The position numbers and the translations under genes were made by a program. From assembly GCF_900168205.1 (NCBI RefSeq), contig NZ_FUZE01000014.1, positions 46,207 to 110,206 of the forward strand: DNA of 64,000 nucleotides, given 5' to 3'. Position 1 is the first letter of the stretch. Each line of letters starts with the position of its first letter. A model generated the notes under the pieces. The model was not told the DNA's origin and searched no databases. It was given only the letters and a program-made list of their open reading frames with translations. This document shows, piece by piece, positions 45,572 through 55,288 of this stretch. The DNA is from Chryseobacterium balustinum. Its GTDB lineage: Bacteria; Bacteroidota; Bacteroidia; Flavobacteriales; Weeksellaceae.

Positions 45572-48500
45572 TTAAAAACAAAAAAAAGGCAATCTACTTT
45601 GGTCTTGCCATCGTTTTACTTTTCGCAGGTTGGTTTATTTGGAAATCAACTGCATCTGCAACACGCATTGCTTTGGTCAATTTTCAGCCGTATCAAGCGT
45701 CGAATATCGCATTGTCGAATCAGGATAAAATGATAAAATTTAAGGAAGTTTCTTTGGATAATATCGATAAACTCAAGAATTATGATTTTGTTCTCGGTTT
45801 CGGAATGGGACTTAAAATCGATGACAAACAACGTGCAAAACTAACTGAGATTTCCAAAGAAGTACCGATGCATTTCACTTCGGTTACGAATCCTGAAAAT
45901 AATATCAACAGTTTAGATTCGCTTCAACTGAAGAAAGTTTCGTCTTATCTCGAAAGCGGAAATAAAGAAAATTATCAAAATCTGGTTCGCTACATCCGAA
46001 AGGATATTGATGGTAAAAAACTATTCGTCACCAATCCTAAAGATGCGATTGCGAGTAAAGAAAATGTCTATTTCCATATTGATGAGAAAGTAGCTTTTAA
46101 CGATATTAAATCTTATGAAGATTACCTCAAAAAAAATAATTTCTATAAAGAAGGTGCACCAAAAGTAGCTTTGATTTCTGGTATTCACGATCCTTTTAGC
46201 GGAAACAAGCAGTATTTGGACAGCATTATTGTCTCATTTCAAAAGTCCGGTTTGAATGTTTATCCTGTTGCTTCTTTCACCGATAGAATCAGATTTTTAT
46301 CAGAAATAAATCCAAATGCAGTCGTCTATTTTCCACACGGTCGTCTCACAATGGGAAATCCCGACGAAGCTGTCAATTGGCTGAAACAAAGAAATATTCC
46401 GTTTTTCACACCACTTTCTATTTTGCAGTTGGAAGAAAAATGGTTGGAAGATCCAATGGGAATGGTCGGTGGATTTATGGGGCAATGTATCGTAATGCCG
46501 GAATTGGACGGCGCGATTTATCCTTATGTTCTCATCGCTCAGGAAAAAACCAAAGACGGAATGTTTTTGTTTAAAACGATTCCTGACAGATTGGCGAAAT
46601 TCACCCAAATCGTAAATAATTTTATTGATTTGAAAAACATAAAAAATCAGGATAAAAAAGTTGCGGTCTATTATTTTAAAGGTGAAGGAAAAAACACGCT
46701 GAACGCACAAGGAATGGAAGGTACAGAGTCTCTCTACAACGTTCTGAAGCGATTGAAAGCTGAAGGTTACAACCTGAACGGGCTTCCCGAAACCGAGAAA
46801 GAATTTGAAAATATTATTCAAAAACAAGGGAGTATTTTCAGTCCAAAAGCGAAAGGTCATTTCGAGGAATTTGTGAAAAATGGAAAACCGACTTTGATAG
46901 AATCTTCGAAATATGATTCTTGGCTGAAATCTTCATTAAGCAAAAAATCCTATGATGATGTCATCAAAAAATATGGTTCTGCACCGGGAGATTTTATGAA
47001 TGTCAATCAAAACGAAAAATCTTATCTCGCAATTTCTGCGGTTCGTTTTGGTAACATAGCATTGCTTCCACAACCATCTGCAGCGATTGGTGATGATGAA
47101 TTTAAAATTACTCACGGCGTAAAAGAACCTCCAACTCACGCTTATTTGGGCGCTTATCTTTGGGCTCAGAAAGAGTTTAAAGCAGATGCAATGCTTCATT
47201 TCGGGACGCACGGAAGTTTAGAATTTACGCCAGACAAACAAGTTGCTCTTTCCGGAAACGATTGGGGCGATATTTTGGTCGGAACGATTCCTCATTTTTA
47301 CTATTACACGATTGGAAATATCGGCGAAAGTATGATGGCTAAACGAAGAACTTATGCAACAACGATTTCTTATTTAACGCCAGCTTTTGTAGAAAGCGAT
47401 ATGCGAAATTACTTCCGAAGTTTGCAAGACAAGATTAGATTTTATCATAAAACGGATGCTAAAAATAAACCTGAAATTTCTATCGAGGTTAAGAAAATGG
47501 CTGTTAAAATGGGACTTCACAGAAGTTTGAGATTAGACAGTATTCTCACAAAACCTTATTCTGAAATGGAAATCGAAAAGCTGGATAATTTTGCTGAAGA
47601 AGTTTCTACGGAAAAAATCAATGGTGAATTTTATGTTGCTGGACAAGCTTATAAATCAGAAAAAATAAATTCTACCGTTTTGGCGATGAGCGCAGATCCA
47701 ATTGCTTACAGTTTAGCTTCATTGGATAAAATGAATGGAAAAGTAACGGATATTCAACTGAAAAATAAAGCTTTTTTTAATCAAAAATATTTGAATCCTG
47801 TGAAAGTTTTAGTGAATCAAATTTTAAATGGAAAACAAGTTTCTCCAGAATTTGTAAGCTCTGTTGCTGGTGTTAAAATGGATGAATTAGAAAAATCCAA
47901 ATTGCTTTTGAATCCTCCAAAAATGCGACCTGCGTTTTTAGATAAAAAATCAGGAAAAGGAAAACCGAATTTAAGTAAAATGAAAGGTCAAAAACCAGAC
48001 TTTGCAAAATCCGGAAATCAGAAATATTCAGGAAAACCAAATGCTGAAAAACCATCAGGAAAGCCATCTTTTGCAGATTCCAAAAAACCTGAAATTCCAA
48101 AAGCGATGAAGGATAAAGCGAGGGCAATTTTGGAAATCGACAGAACTTTGACCAATGTTTTGCGCTACAAAGAAAATCTTCTAAAAAGCCCTGAATTTGA
48201 ATTGCAGACTTTGCTAAACGCTTTATCCGGCGGTTACATTGCGCCTTCTTCTGGCGGAGACGCAGTTGCAAATCCGAATGCTGTTCCAACTGGGCATAAT
48301 TTATATTCCGTAAATGCAGAATCTACGCCGTCAGAAATTGCATGGGACAGAGGCGTGACTTTAGCTCAAAAAACACTGGACGAATACAAGAAAAAACATA
48401 AAGAATTTCCTAAAAAAATCTGTTATACATTTTGGAGCAGTGAGTTTGTAGAAACGGAAGGTGTTTCCATTGCGCAGGTTTTATACATGTTGGGAACCGA

Positions 48501-49791
48501 GCCTGTGAGAGATACTTACGGTAGAGTTTCGGATGTGAGATTGATTCCATCAAAACAATTGGGAAGACCAAGAATTGATGTGATTATTCAGACTTCTGGT
48601 CAGTTTAGAGATTTGGCGGCTTCACGATTATTCTTAATTTCTAAAGCCATCGAATTAGCAGCGAATGCAAAAGATGAAGGTTTTGAAAATCAAGTTAATA
48701 AAGGAACTTTAGATATTGAAAAACAATTGGTAGCCAACGGAGTTCCACCAAAAGATGCGCGGGAAATGTCGAAGCAAAGGATTTTCGGAGGTTTGCAGGG
48801 AAGATACGATACAGGAATCAAAGAACTGATTACAGCAGGAGATAAATGGACTTCCCAAAAGGAAATCGCCGACCAATATATTTACAATATGGGCGCAACT
48901 TACGGACAGGAAAAAGATTGGGGAAAATACAGCGAAGGAATGTTGAGAGCGGCGCTTAAAAATACGGATGTCATTATTCAGCCTCGTCAAAATAATACTT
49001 GGGGCGCAATAAGTTTGGACCACGTTTACGAATTTATGGGCGGAATGAACACGGCAATCAAAGAAGTGACGGGCAAAGATCCTGACGCATATTTGGCAGA
49101 TTACCGAAACCGAAATAATATGAGAATGCAGGAACTGAAAGAAGCAATTGGTGTGGAAGCCAGAGCAACGATTTTCAACCCGACTTATATTAATGAGGTG
49201 ATGAAAGGAAAAGCTTCCAGCGCATCGCAAATTACAGAAATCGTGACCAATACTTACGGCTGGAACGCAACCAGACCAGAAGTTATTGACAATGAAATGT
49301 GGAACGAAATCTATGATACTTATATGAATGACGTTCATAATCTTGGCGTGAAAGAATTTTTTACGAAAGAAAATCCTGCCACTTTGCAAGAAATGACAGC
49401 CGTAATGCTGGAAACTTCCCGAAAAGGAATGTGGAAAGCCAATGCAGAACAATTGAAAGGTCTTGCTTCGCTTCATACGAAACTGGTAAAAGAATTTGGC
49501 GCAGAACCTGGAGGTTTTGCTGGAGACAATACAAAATTACAGGATTATATTTCTAAAAACAGCTCTCCTGAAGATGCGAAAATTTATAAAGAACAGATTC
49601 GGGAAATGAAAGAAGGCGTGAACGATGGGAAAATTTCTAAAGACGGAAAAGTTCTTAAAAAAGAAGAAAGACAAACTGCAGATCAACAGGAAAAAACTGA
49701 ACTGAACGGCGTTTTCATCGGAGCTGTGGTTGTGATTTTATTCGGAATTTTGATTTTTGTTTTAAGAAAAAGAAGAAAAAACGAACAATAA
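45556..49791 (+). CDS. hmuS: CobN-like membrane-anchored HmuS
   Basis: A 1411-residue protein of the cobaltochelatase large-subunit family, with an N-terminal TM helix (about 12-30) and another near the C-terminus (about 1382-1402). CobN motifs include HFGTHGSLEFTP and GNIGESMMAKRR. HmuS of Bacteroidota is reported to remove iron from haem in reverse of a chelatase; assignment here rests on family and operon. A lysine-, glycine- and proline-rich insert lies at about 786-852. No CobS/CobT partners are present. Confidence 0.88.
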   Translation: MGSQLIKNKKKAIYFGLAIVLLFAGWFIWKSTASATRIALVNFQPYQASNIALSNQDKMIKFKEVSLDNIDKLKNYDFVLGFGMGLKIDDKQRAKLTEISKEVPMHFTSVTNPENNINSLDSLQLKKVSSYLESGNKENYQNLVRYIRKDIDGKKLFVTNPKDAIASKENVYFHIDEKVAFNDIKSYEDYLKKNNFYKEGAPKVALISGIHDPFSGNKQYLDSIIVSFQKSGLNVYPVASFTDRIRFLSEINPNAVVYFPHGRLTMGNPDEAVNWLKQRNIPFFTPLSILQLEEKWLEDPMGMVGGFMGQCIVMPELDGAIYPYVLIAQEKTKDGMFLFKTIPDRLAKFTQIVNNFIDLKNIKNQDKKVAVYYFKGEGKNTLNAQGMEGTESLYNVLKRLKAEGYNLNGLPETEKEFENIIQKQGSIFSPKAKGHFEEFVKNGKPTLIESSKYDSWLKSSLSKKSYDDVIKKYGSAPGDFMNVNQNEKSYLAISAVRFGNIALLPQPSAAIGDDEFKITHGVKEPPTHAYLGAYLWAQKEFKADAMLHFGTHGSLEFTPDKQVALSGNDWGDILVGTIPHFYYYTIGNIGESMMAKRRTYATTISYLTPAFVESDMRNYFRSLQDKIRFYHKTDAKNKPEISIEVKKMAVKMGLHRSLRLDSILTKPYSEMEIEKLDNFAEEVSTEKINGEFYVAGQAYKSEKINSTVLAMSADPIAYSLASLDKMNGKVTDIQLKNKAFFNQKYLNPVKVLVNQILNGKQVSPEFVSSVAGVKMDELEKSKLLLNPPKMRPAFLDKKSGKGKPNLSKMKGQKPDFAKSGNQKYSGKPNAEKPSGKPSFADSKKPEIPKAMKDKARAILEIDRTLTNVLRYKENLLKSPEFELQTLLNALSGGYIAPSSGGDAVANPNAVPTGHNLYSVNAESTPSEIAWDRGVTLAQKTLDEYKKKHKEFPKKICYTFWSSEFVETEGVSIAQVLYMLGTEPVRDTYGRVSDVRLIPSKQLGRPRIDVIIQTSGQFRDLAASRLFLISKAIELAANAKDEGFENQVNKGTLDIEKQLVANGVPPKDAREMSKQRIFGGLQGRYDTGIKELITAGDKWTSQKEIADQYIYNMGATYGQEKDWGKYSEGMLRAALKNTDVIIQPRQNNTWGAISLDHVYEFMGGMNTAIKEVTGKDPDAYLADYRNRNNMRMQELKEAIGVEARATIFNPTYINEVMKGKASSASQITEIVTNTYGWNATRPEVIDNEMWNEIYDTYMNDVHNLGVKEFFTKENPATLQEMTAVMLETSRKGMWKANAEQLKGLASLHTKLVKEFGAEPGGFAGDNTKLQDYISKNSSPEDAKIYKEQIREMKEGVNDGKISKDGKVLKKEERQTADQQEKTELNGVFIGAVVVILFGILIFVLRKRRKNEQ

Positions 49792-49794
49792 TCT

Positions 49795-50478
49795 ATGAAC
49801 ATCATCATCGACATATTGATTCTCTTCATCATCATCAACACACTGCTGAAATTGAGTTTTTGGAAATTCTGGCAGATTTTGGTAATGGCGATTTTAGCCG
49901 GCGGATTTCTATTTTTTGTCTATCCTTTTGCGATAGAACAGTCGCAGGTGAAAATGAAAGAATATCTTCAAAATACAGAGATTCTCAGCAATATTGCGAT
50001 TTTGGTAACGCTGGAATCTGCAATTTGCCTCAGTTTTTGTTTTACGGCTTTGCTGGAATATATGAATGGAAAACAAAGCAAATGGAATTCGGTTTTGAAA
50101 TTTTATCCCGGTTTGTTGATTTTTCCTGTTTTGTTGTACCTCCTGACACAAAGTTTTTTCACTTTTACAGGTTTTGATTTTGAAGTTTTATCGATGCTTT
50201 TTGCTGTGATTGTCATTGTTTTGATAATCGGTTTAAGTTTCGGAATTCGCTATTTGGTTCCTGAAAAAGATTTGAGATTGGAGATTCATTTTTTGATGAG
50301 TTTGTTTGTTGCAATTCTTGGATTAATCGTCACAACAAGTGGAAAAATGGTTTATGTTGCAGTAGATGAACCTCTGAATTTCCAAAGGTTAGGATTTACT
50401 TTTGGGTTGTTTGGATTTTTATTTTTTGCAGGATTTTTCATTAATAAAATCTGGTGGAAATTTTTTCGGAAACCATAG
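49795..50478 (+). CDS. hmuT: Polytopic membrane protein, HmuT-position
   Basis: A 227-residue protein with about seven predicted TM helices and little soluble sequence. It lies 3 bp after hmuS and before an ExbB-like gene, the position of hmuT in hmuYRSTUV operons. Role is inferred as a membrane partner of HmuS; the family is not otherwise clear to me. Confidence 0.6.
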   Translation: MNIIIDILILFIIINTLLKLSFWKFWQILVMAILAGGFLFFVYPFAIEQSQVKMKEYLQNTEILSNIAILVTLESAICLSFCFTALLEYMNGKQSKWNSVLKFYPGLLIFPVLLYLLTQSFFTFTGFDFEVLSMLFAVIVIVLIIGLSFGIRYLVPEKDLRLEIHFLMSLFVAILGLIVTTSGKMVYVAVDEPLNFQRLGFTFGLFGFLFFAGFFINKIWWKFFRKP

Positions 50479-50496
50479 TCTGGAACAGAGAATTGC

Positions 50497-50629
50497 TCGC
50501 AGCCCGACTTGAATGGAGCTCTTTTTGTGAGGAGGAATGACGAGCAAAAAAGCGGGAGTGGAAGGCGTAAAAGCTGCCATAAAAAGTAAATATAAAATTG
50601 CTTTCGACGTAGTCAAATAGCTGCCCAAA
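50497..50629 (+). repeat. Dispersed structured intergenic element, copy B
   Basis: Homologous to the minus strand of 21123-21210. It shows GCAGCCCGACTTGA, then CTTTTTG paired with CAAAAAAG, then GGGAGTGGAAGGCG, and ends with GCTGCC (50573-50578). A second AGCTGCCCAAAT is at 50619-50630 after about 40 bases that look inserted. It lies between hmuT and the ExbB-like gene and contains no gene. Confidence 0.65.
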
Positions 50630-50669
50630 TCATAAAAATAATTTAAAAAAATAATAGAATAAAACGAAA

Positions 50670-51263
50670 ATGGAAACAATTTCTAAAGTACTTTTTTGGG
50701 TCGCCAACAGTTTGCTGATTCCCGATATCATCATTTTGCTGATTTTATTTGTACGATCTTTATTGCTTACGGGCAGTTTTTACAACCAGTTTATCACGAA
50801 ACAGAAAAACGACAAATTGCTGGATTTGTCTATCAAAACATTAAGTTCTGAAACCTCAGAAAATCTGAGAAACAATTTGCCGAAAAAAGATAATTCTTTG
50901 TATATTAAATATTTAAGAGATTTGCTCACGCATCGTCCGGATGTTACTTATTCTGATTTTTTGATTTCAAATTTTGAAGGTGAAGCGGAAAAAGACATTG
51001 CGGTTTCCAAACTTTTGGCAAAATTAGGACCTGTTTTGGGTTTGATTGGAACTTTGATAGCGATGAGTCCCGCTTTGGTTGGTTTGTCTTCGGGCGATAT
51101 TTCTGGTATGGCGTACAATATGCAAGTGGTTTTTGCGACCACGGTTGTCGGTTTGGTGGTGAGTGCAGTCGGTTTGGTGACTTTGCAATTCAAGCAAAGA
51201 TGGTATGCCAAAGAAACCAATAATTTGGATTATGTTGCCCAAGTTTTAACCCAAGATTTGTAG
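50670..51263 (+). CDS. hmuU: MotA/TolQ/ExbB-type proton channel, HmuU-like
   Basis: A 197-residue protein with three TM helices and the TolQ/ExbB signature LGPVLGLIGTLIAMSPAL and ATTVVGLVVSAVGLV. It would use the proton gradient to drive HmuS or the outer membrane step. It is adjacent to the DUF2149 gene. Confidence 0.85.
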   Translation: METISKVLFWVANSLLIPDIIILLILFVRSLLLTGSFYNQFITKQKNDKLLDLSIKTLSSETSENLRNNLPKKDNSLYIKYLRDLLTHRPDVTYSDFLISNFEGEAEKDIAVSKLLAKLGPVLGLIGTLIAMSPALVGLSSGDISGMAYNMQVVFATTVVGLVVSAVGLVTLQFKQRWYAKETNNLDYVAQVLTQDL

Positions 51264-51265
51264 AA

Positions 51266-51601
51266 ATGAGAAGAAAAAGACGCATGTCTAAATTTCGGGT
51301 AGAAGAGGATGTTGATCCGTTGAGTGTGATTGTAAATCTTTTTGATGTTGCGATGGTTTTCTCTGTGGCTCTGATGGTTGCAATGGTGATGAATATGAAT
51401 ATGTCGGAAGTTTTCACAAAAGAAGATTTCACCGTTGTGAAAAATCCGGGTAAAGATAATATGGAAATCATCACCAAAGAAGGCGGAAAAATTAATAAAT
51501 ATACACCATCTGAAGACAAAAAATCGTCTGACAAAAAAGGCAAGAAAATCGGAATCGCGTATGAGCTGGAAAATGGTGAAATTATTTATGTTCCGGAGTA
51601 A
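51266..51601 (+). CDS. hmuV: DUF2149 protein, HmuV-like
   Basis: A 111-residue protein with one TM helix (about 29-50) preceded by VDPLSVIVNLFDVAMVF, the DUF2149 signature, and a charged periplasmic tail. It probably pairs with the ExbB-like protein as an ExbD-like partner. It starts 2 bp after that gene. Confidence 0.85.
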   Translation: MRRKRRMSKFRVEEDVDPLSVIVNLFDVAMVFSVALMVAMVMNMNMSEVFTKEDFTVVKNPGKDNMEIITKEGGKINKYTPSEDKKSSDKKGKKIGIAYELENGEIIYVPE

Positions 51602-51634
51602 TTTTTAACTTTGAGAAATAGTACTGAATAAGAA

Positions 51635-52843
51635 ATGAAAAACTTTAATTTTTGGTTAAAAATCTGCGTTTTCAATTTCTTCGTTGTATCGGCCGTCGGT
51701 GTGATGATGCGCTACAATATGGCTTTTTCTTTGTCTGGGTTTAATCATAAATTTATGCAGGAATCGCATTCACATTTTGCATTTTATGGTTGGGTTTCGG
51801 CGGGAATTTTTCTTTTTGTGACGAAATATTTAAGTGAAAATTTCAAGAAAATCAATCTTGCGAAATATCAATATTTAATGATTTGCAATCAAATTGGTTC
51901 CTACGGAATGTTGTTTACATTTCTTTATGGAGGCTATTTTTGGTTGTCGATTGTCTTTGCATCGATTGCTTTGTTTACTGGGTTTGCATATTTTATTTTT
52001 TTGTTAATTGATACAAAATCGAATGAAAATCCTGAAATTATCTGGTTGAAATCAGGCGCTTTTTTTGCCACATTTTCAGCAATCGGGATTTTCGGATTGG
52101 CGTATTTTTCTAGCAAAAAAGAAGAGTTTGATGTTCTGTTTCGAGCTTCCACTTACTTTTATTTGCATTATCAATACAACGGATTTTTCCTGTTTTCCTG
52201 CATCGGATTATTGTTGATTTCATTAAAAAAAATCGGAATTGAAATCAATGAAAAACTCAACAAAACCATTTTCTATCTTTTGTTTTTCGGATGTTTTTTC
52301 GGTTACGGATTGTCCGTTTTATGGATTGAAATGAACTCAGTTTTATATGGATTTTTTGTCTTGATTTCCGTAATTCAATTCTTCGGCGCAATTCCATTTT
52401 TGAATTGGATAAGAAAAACGAATATTTTTAAGCGTCAAAATTTTATACAGAAACTTCTTCTTTGTGTTTTTGGTTTTGCTTTTATTCTAAAATTTATTCT
52501 TCAAAGTTTATCGGTAATTCCAAGTTTAGGAATTTTTGCTTTTAGCAATATTAACATTGTTATAGCTTATCTGCATTTGGTTTTATTGATGGGAGTTAGT
52601 CTATTTTTGGTTTGGAGAATTTTGCAGAATAGAATGATAAAACTAAATCTCGTATTAAAATTCAGTGTGTTATTAATGGTTTTCGGAATTATTTGCAACG
52701 AATTTATCTTAGCTTTATCCGGAATTTTTTCAATATTCTACATTCCTTTTTTAAGCTCAAAATATTGGCTGCTCTTTGCTTCGGTTGTTATAATGATTTC
52801 AATCCTAACTTTTATACGATCTTTAAAAATTGAAAATAAATAA
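51635..52843 (+). CDS. Haem-copper-superfamily-like membrane protein without CuB histidine pair
   Basis: A 402-residue protein with about 12 TM helices. ESHSHFAFYGW (His45, His47) recalls TM2 of haem-copper oxidases, FYLHYQYNGFF recalls the first CuB His helix, and AYLHLVLLMG recalls the haem-ligand helix. No HH pair is visible between these. It is either a very divergent relative or a haem-binding accessory protein (similar to COX1-like orphan proteins of Bacteroidota). It closes the haem-uptake block, 33 bp after hmuV. Confidence 0.65.
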   Translation: MKNFNFWLKICVFNFFVVSAVGVMMRYNMAFSLSGFNHKFMQESHSHFAFYGWVSAGIFLFVTKYLSENFKKINLAKYQYLMICNQIGSYGMLFTFLYGGYFWLSIVFASIALFTGFAYFIFLLIDTKSNENPEIIWLKSGAFFATFSAIGIFGLAYFSSKKEEFDVLFRASTYFYLHYQYNGFFLFSCIGLLLISLKKIGIEINEKLNKTIFYLLFFGCFFGYGLSVLWIEMNSVLYGFFVLISVIQFFGAIPFLNWIRKTNIFKRQNFIQKLLLCVFGFAFILKFILQSLSVIPSLGIFAFSNINIVIAYLHLVLLMGVSLFLVWRILQNRMIKLNLVLKFSVLLMVFGIICNEFILALSGIFSIFYIPFLSSKYWLLFASVVIMISILTFIRSLKIENK

Positions 52844-52858
52844 TTTAATATAAAAAAA

Positions 52859-53299
52859 TTACAGTAATTCAGGAGGTTGACTCATAATTTGAAATACACT
52901 TCCCAAATCTTTCAAATCTTTAATTTTATATTGGAACATAATAAGGACCTTTTCTCTTACTGCAACTGCAAGATGATGAATAGGACAAGGGTTTTCACCG
53001 CTGCAGTGTTTTAAACCCAAAAGACAAGAAGTGAGAACTTCTTTACCTTCAAAATTCTCGTAGATATCTTGAATGGTAAGATTTTCAAATTGCTCATCTG
53101 TTAGATAGAATCCTCCTCCTTTTCCTTTTCCTGAAGAGATCAACTGTTTTTTAGTGAGCTGTTGTAAGATTTTAGAGGTGAAATATGTTGGGGTACCTAT
53201 TTGCTCAGAAATATCAATGATACCTATCTTTTTTCTTTCTGTAGCAAGAACAATGCAGGCTTTAATAGCGTATTGACAGGTATAAGAAAATATTAGCAT
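52859..53299 (-). CDS. Rrf2-family NsrR-type transcriptional regulator
   Basis: A 146-residue winged-helix protein with Cys92, Cys99 and Cys105 (TSCLLGLKHCSGENPC), the NsrR pattern shared with the proteins at 1 and 33030. It is divergent from the CydDC-like operon, whose promoter region carries the regional palindrome. Its own upstream region has no clear copy. Confidence 0.92.
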   Translation of the reverse strand: MLIFSYTCQYAIKACIVLATERKKIGIIDISEQIGTPTYFTSKILQQLTKKQLISSGKGKGGGFYLTDEQFENLTIQDIYENFEGKEVLTSCLLGLKHCSGENPCPIHHLAVAVREKVLIMFQYKIKDLKDLGSVFQIMSQPPELL

Positions 53300-53499
53300 T
53301 TATAATAATTATTTAAAAATGTTTTTTGAATATTTCTACCCAAAAAAATAGTGATAAAATTACAAAATCTTTAAGTAATCAGCTTACTATTGAAATTGAA
53401 TTTTGTTATCAGACATATTGATGAAATAAAGCATTATGAAATATGTTGTTGTTTCTGATTCAATATTTGAATGTATGGAAAAAACTTAACTAATATAAA

Positions 53500-53523
53500 A
53501 AATAAGATAAAAAGGTCTTATAC
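53500..53523. promoter_or_regulatory. Palindromic operator upstream of cydDC-like operon
   Basis: AAATAAGAT-N6-GTCTTATAC. It lies 22 nt before the chosen cydD start, downstream of a possible -7 box at 53462-53469, so a bound protein would block early transcription. Confidence 0.65.
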
Positions 53524-53545
53524 TATTAATTTAAAACTTCATTAT

Positions 53546-55288
53546 ATGCTTAATTCAGAACTTTTACATTATGTACAGGGAACTAAGAAGAATATTCTGT
53601 TGAACGTTCTTTTTCGATGGTTTGCTTTGTTGATGAACATTCTAATTTCTTTTTCAGTTGCACGGCTTTTAAATGATTTGTTTATTGGTCAACCTCCTAA
53701 TTATTTTTTATATTTTATCTCGGTACTGAGTTTTTGGTTGGTCAAATTTTTATTTGAAAGAAGGGCTGAACTTTACGGACATCAATTATCAGAAAGCGTT
53801 AAAATAGACCTACGCCAAAAATTTTTCAAAAAGATTATTTCGATTGGACCTTCTTATAATCAGAAAATTTCTACCTCCAAAATTATGCAGCTTGCCGGGG
53901 AGGGTATTGAGCAACTGCAAACGTATTATTCAGGTTTTATGCCTCAGTTGTTTTACAGTATTGCGGCCACTTTAACAATGGTTGTGATCAGCTTTTTTAT
54001 TAATATTAAAACATCACTTATTCTGTTATTACTATCACCAATTATCCCATTAATGATAGTGATTGGATTGAGGATAGCAAAAAAAATATTAGGTAAATAT
54101 TGGAAAAGCTACTTTAGTCTTGGACACATTTTTTTAGATAATATACAAGGCCTCACCATGCTAAAAAGTTATGATTTAGATGCAGAAAAACATTTGCAAA
54201 TGAATCTTAAAGCCGAAGACTTTCGTAAAAAGACAATGAGTCTGCTGAGATCGCAGCTTAATTCAATTAATATGATGGATATTATTGCATTTGGAGGTCT
54301 TGCCGCCGGAATTGTTACAGCTTTGTATCAACTAAAAAATCATCAAATGTCAATGTTTGTTTTACAAGGTGATACACGTCTTCTGGCAGTATTTTTTATT
54401 ATTCTTCTCTGTTATGATTTCTTTGTACCATTAAGAATTTTGGGCTCATTATTTCATGTTGCAATGAATGGAATCTGGGCTAGCACTTTTATAAAGGATG
54501 TTCTTGATGCTCCTGAGAATACTCAGGCAAATCAAACAATAGAGAATTTGGATTATGACATACAACTGAAAGAAGTTAGTTTTTCATATGATAAGAATAA
54601 AATCATAAGTCATTTGAATATGGAATTTCCTCACAAAAAAATTACTTCAATTGTGGGGCAATCTGGATGTGGAAAATCAACAATTGCAAATTTACTCATT
54701 GCAACAGTTACTGGCTATCAGGGTAAAATAATTATTGGAGGAATTGAGAATAAGTTTCTTACCACGGAAAACCGCATGATGACGATCAATATGCTGACTC
54801 ATAATCCTTATTTTTTTAAAGGAACTGTCAAAGAAAATTTACATATAGCAAATCCAAATGCAACCAATGAAGAGATAGATTCTTTGTTGAGAGACGTACA
54901 TCTTTATGATTTTCTCTATGAGCAACAAGGGCTGGAAACATATCTTTCTGAAAATGCCGGCAATTTTTCAGGAGGACAAAAGCAGCGGCTTGCCATTGCA
55001 AGAACCCTTCTTCAAGATCCTGAAATTTTAATATTTGATGAAGCAACTTCTAACATCGATGAAGAAAGCGAAGAAATTATCATGAAATTGATTCGTAAAA
55101 TCTCATGCGAGAAAACCATTATCATTATTTCTCACCGCCTTTCCAATGTAAAACTTTCTGATAATATTTATTATATGTCAGACGGAGAAGTGAAAGAACA
55201 GGGCACTCACGAAGAACTTATTAATGCACAGAAAGACTATGCAATTTTATATCAACATCAAAAACATTTAGAAAAGTATGCAAAATAG
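53546..55288 (+). CDS. cydD: CydD-like ABC exporter subunit
   Basis: A 580-residue half-transporter with six TM helices, Walker A GQSGCGKST, signature FSGGQKQRLAIARTL and Walker B ILIFDEATSNID. EGIEQLQTYYSGFMPQLFYS in the TM domain fits CydD. The ATG at 53546 is preferred over 53471, which lies upstream of the operator. CydDC exports thiols and is needed for cytochrome bd and for NO tolerance in E. coli. It overlaps cydC by 11 bases. Confidence 0.82.
   Translation: MLNSELLHYVQGTKKNILLNVLFRWFALLMNILISFSVARLLNDLFIGQPPNYFLYFISVLSFWLVKFLFERRAELYGHQLSESVKIDLRQKFFKKIISIGPSYNQKISTSKIMQLAGEGIEQLQTYYSGFMPQLFYSIAATLTMVVISFFINIKTSLILLLLSPIIPLMIVIGLRIAKKILGKYWKSYFSLGHIFLDNIQGLTMLKSYDLDAEKHLQMNLKAEDFRKKTMSLLRSQLNSINMMDIIAFGGLAAGIVTALYQLKNHQMSMFVLQGDTRLLAVFFIILLCYDFFVPLRILGSLFHVAMNGIWASTFIKDVLDAPENTQANQTIENLDYDIQLKEVSFSYDKNKIISHLNMEFPHKKITSIVGQSGCGKSTIANLLIATVTGYQGKIIIGGIENKFLTTENRMMTINMLTHNPYFFKGTVKENLHIANPNATNEEIDSLLRDVHLYDFLYEQQGLETYLSENAGNFSGGQKQRLAIARTLLQDPEILIFDEATSNIDEESEEIIMKLIRKISCEKTIIIISHRLSNVKLSDNIYYMSDGEVKEQGTHEELINAQKDYAILYQHQKHLEKYAK

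Noticed and set aside
53471..53545. Earlier ATG start for cydD
   Set aside because: The extra residues include the operator sequence and do not look like transporter sequence.
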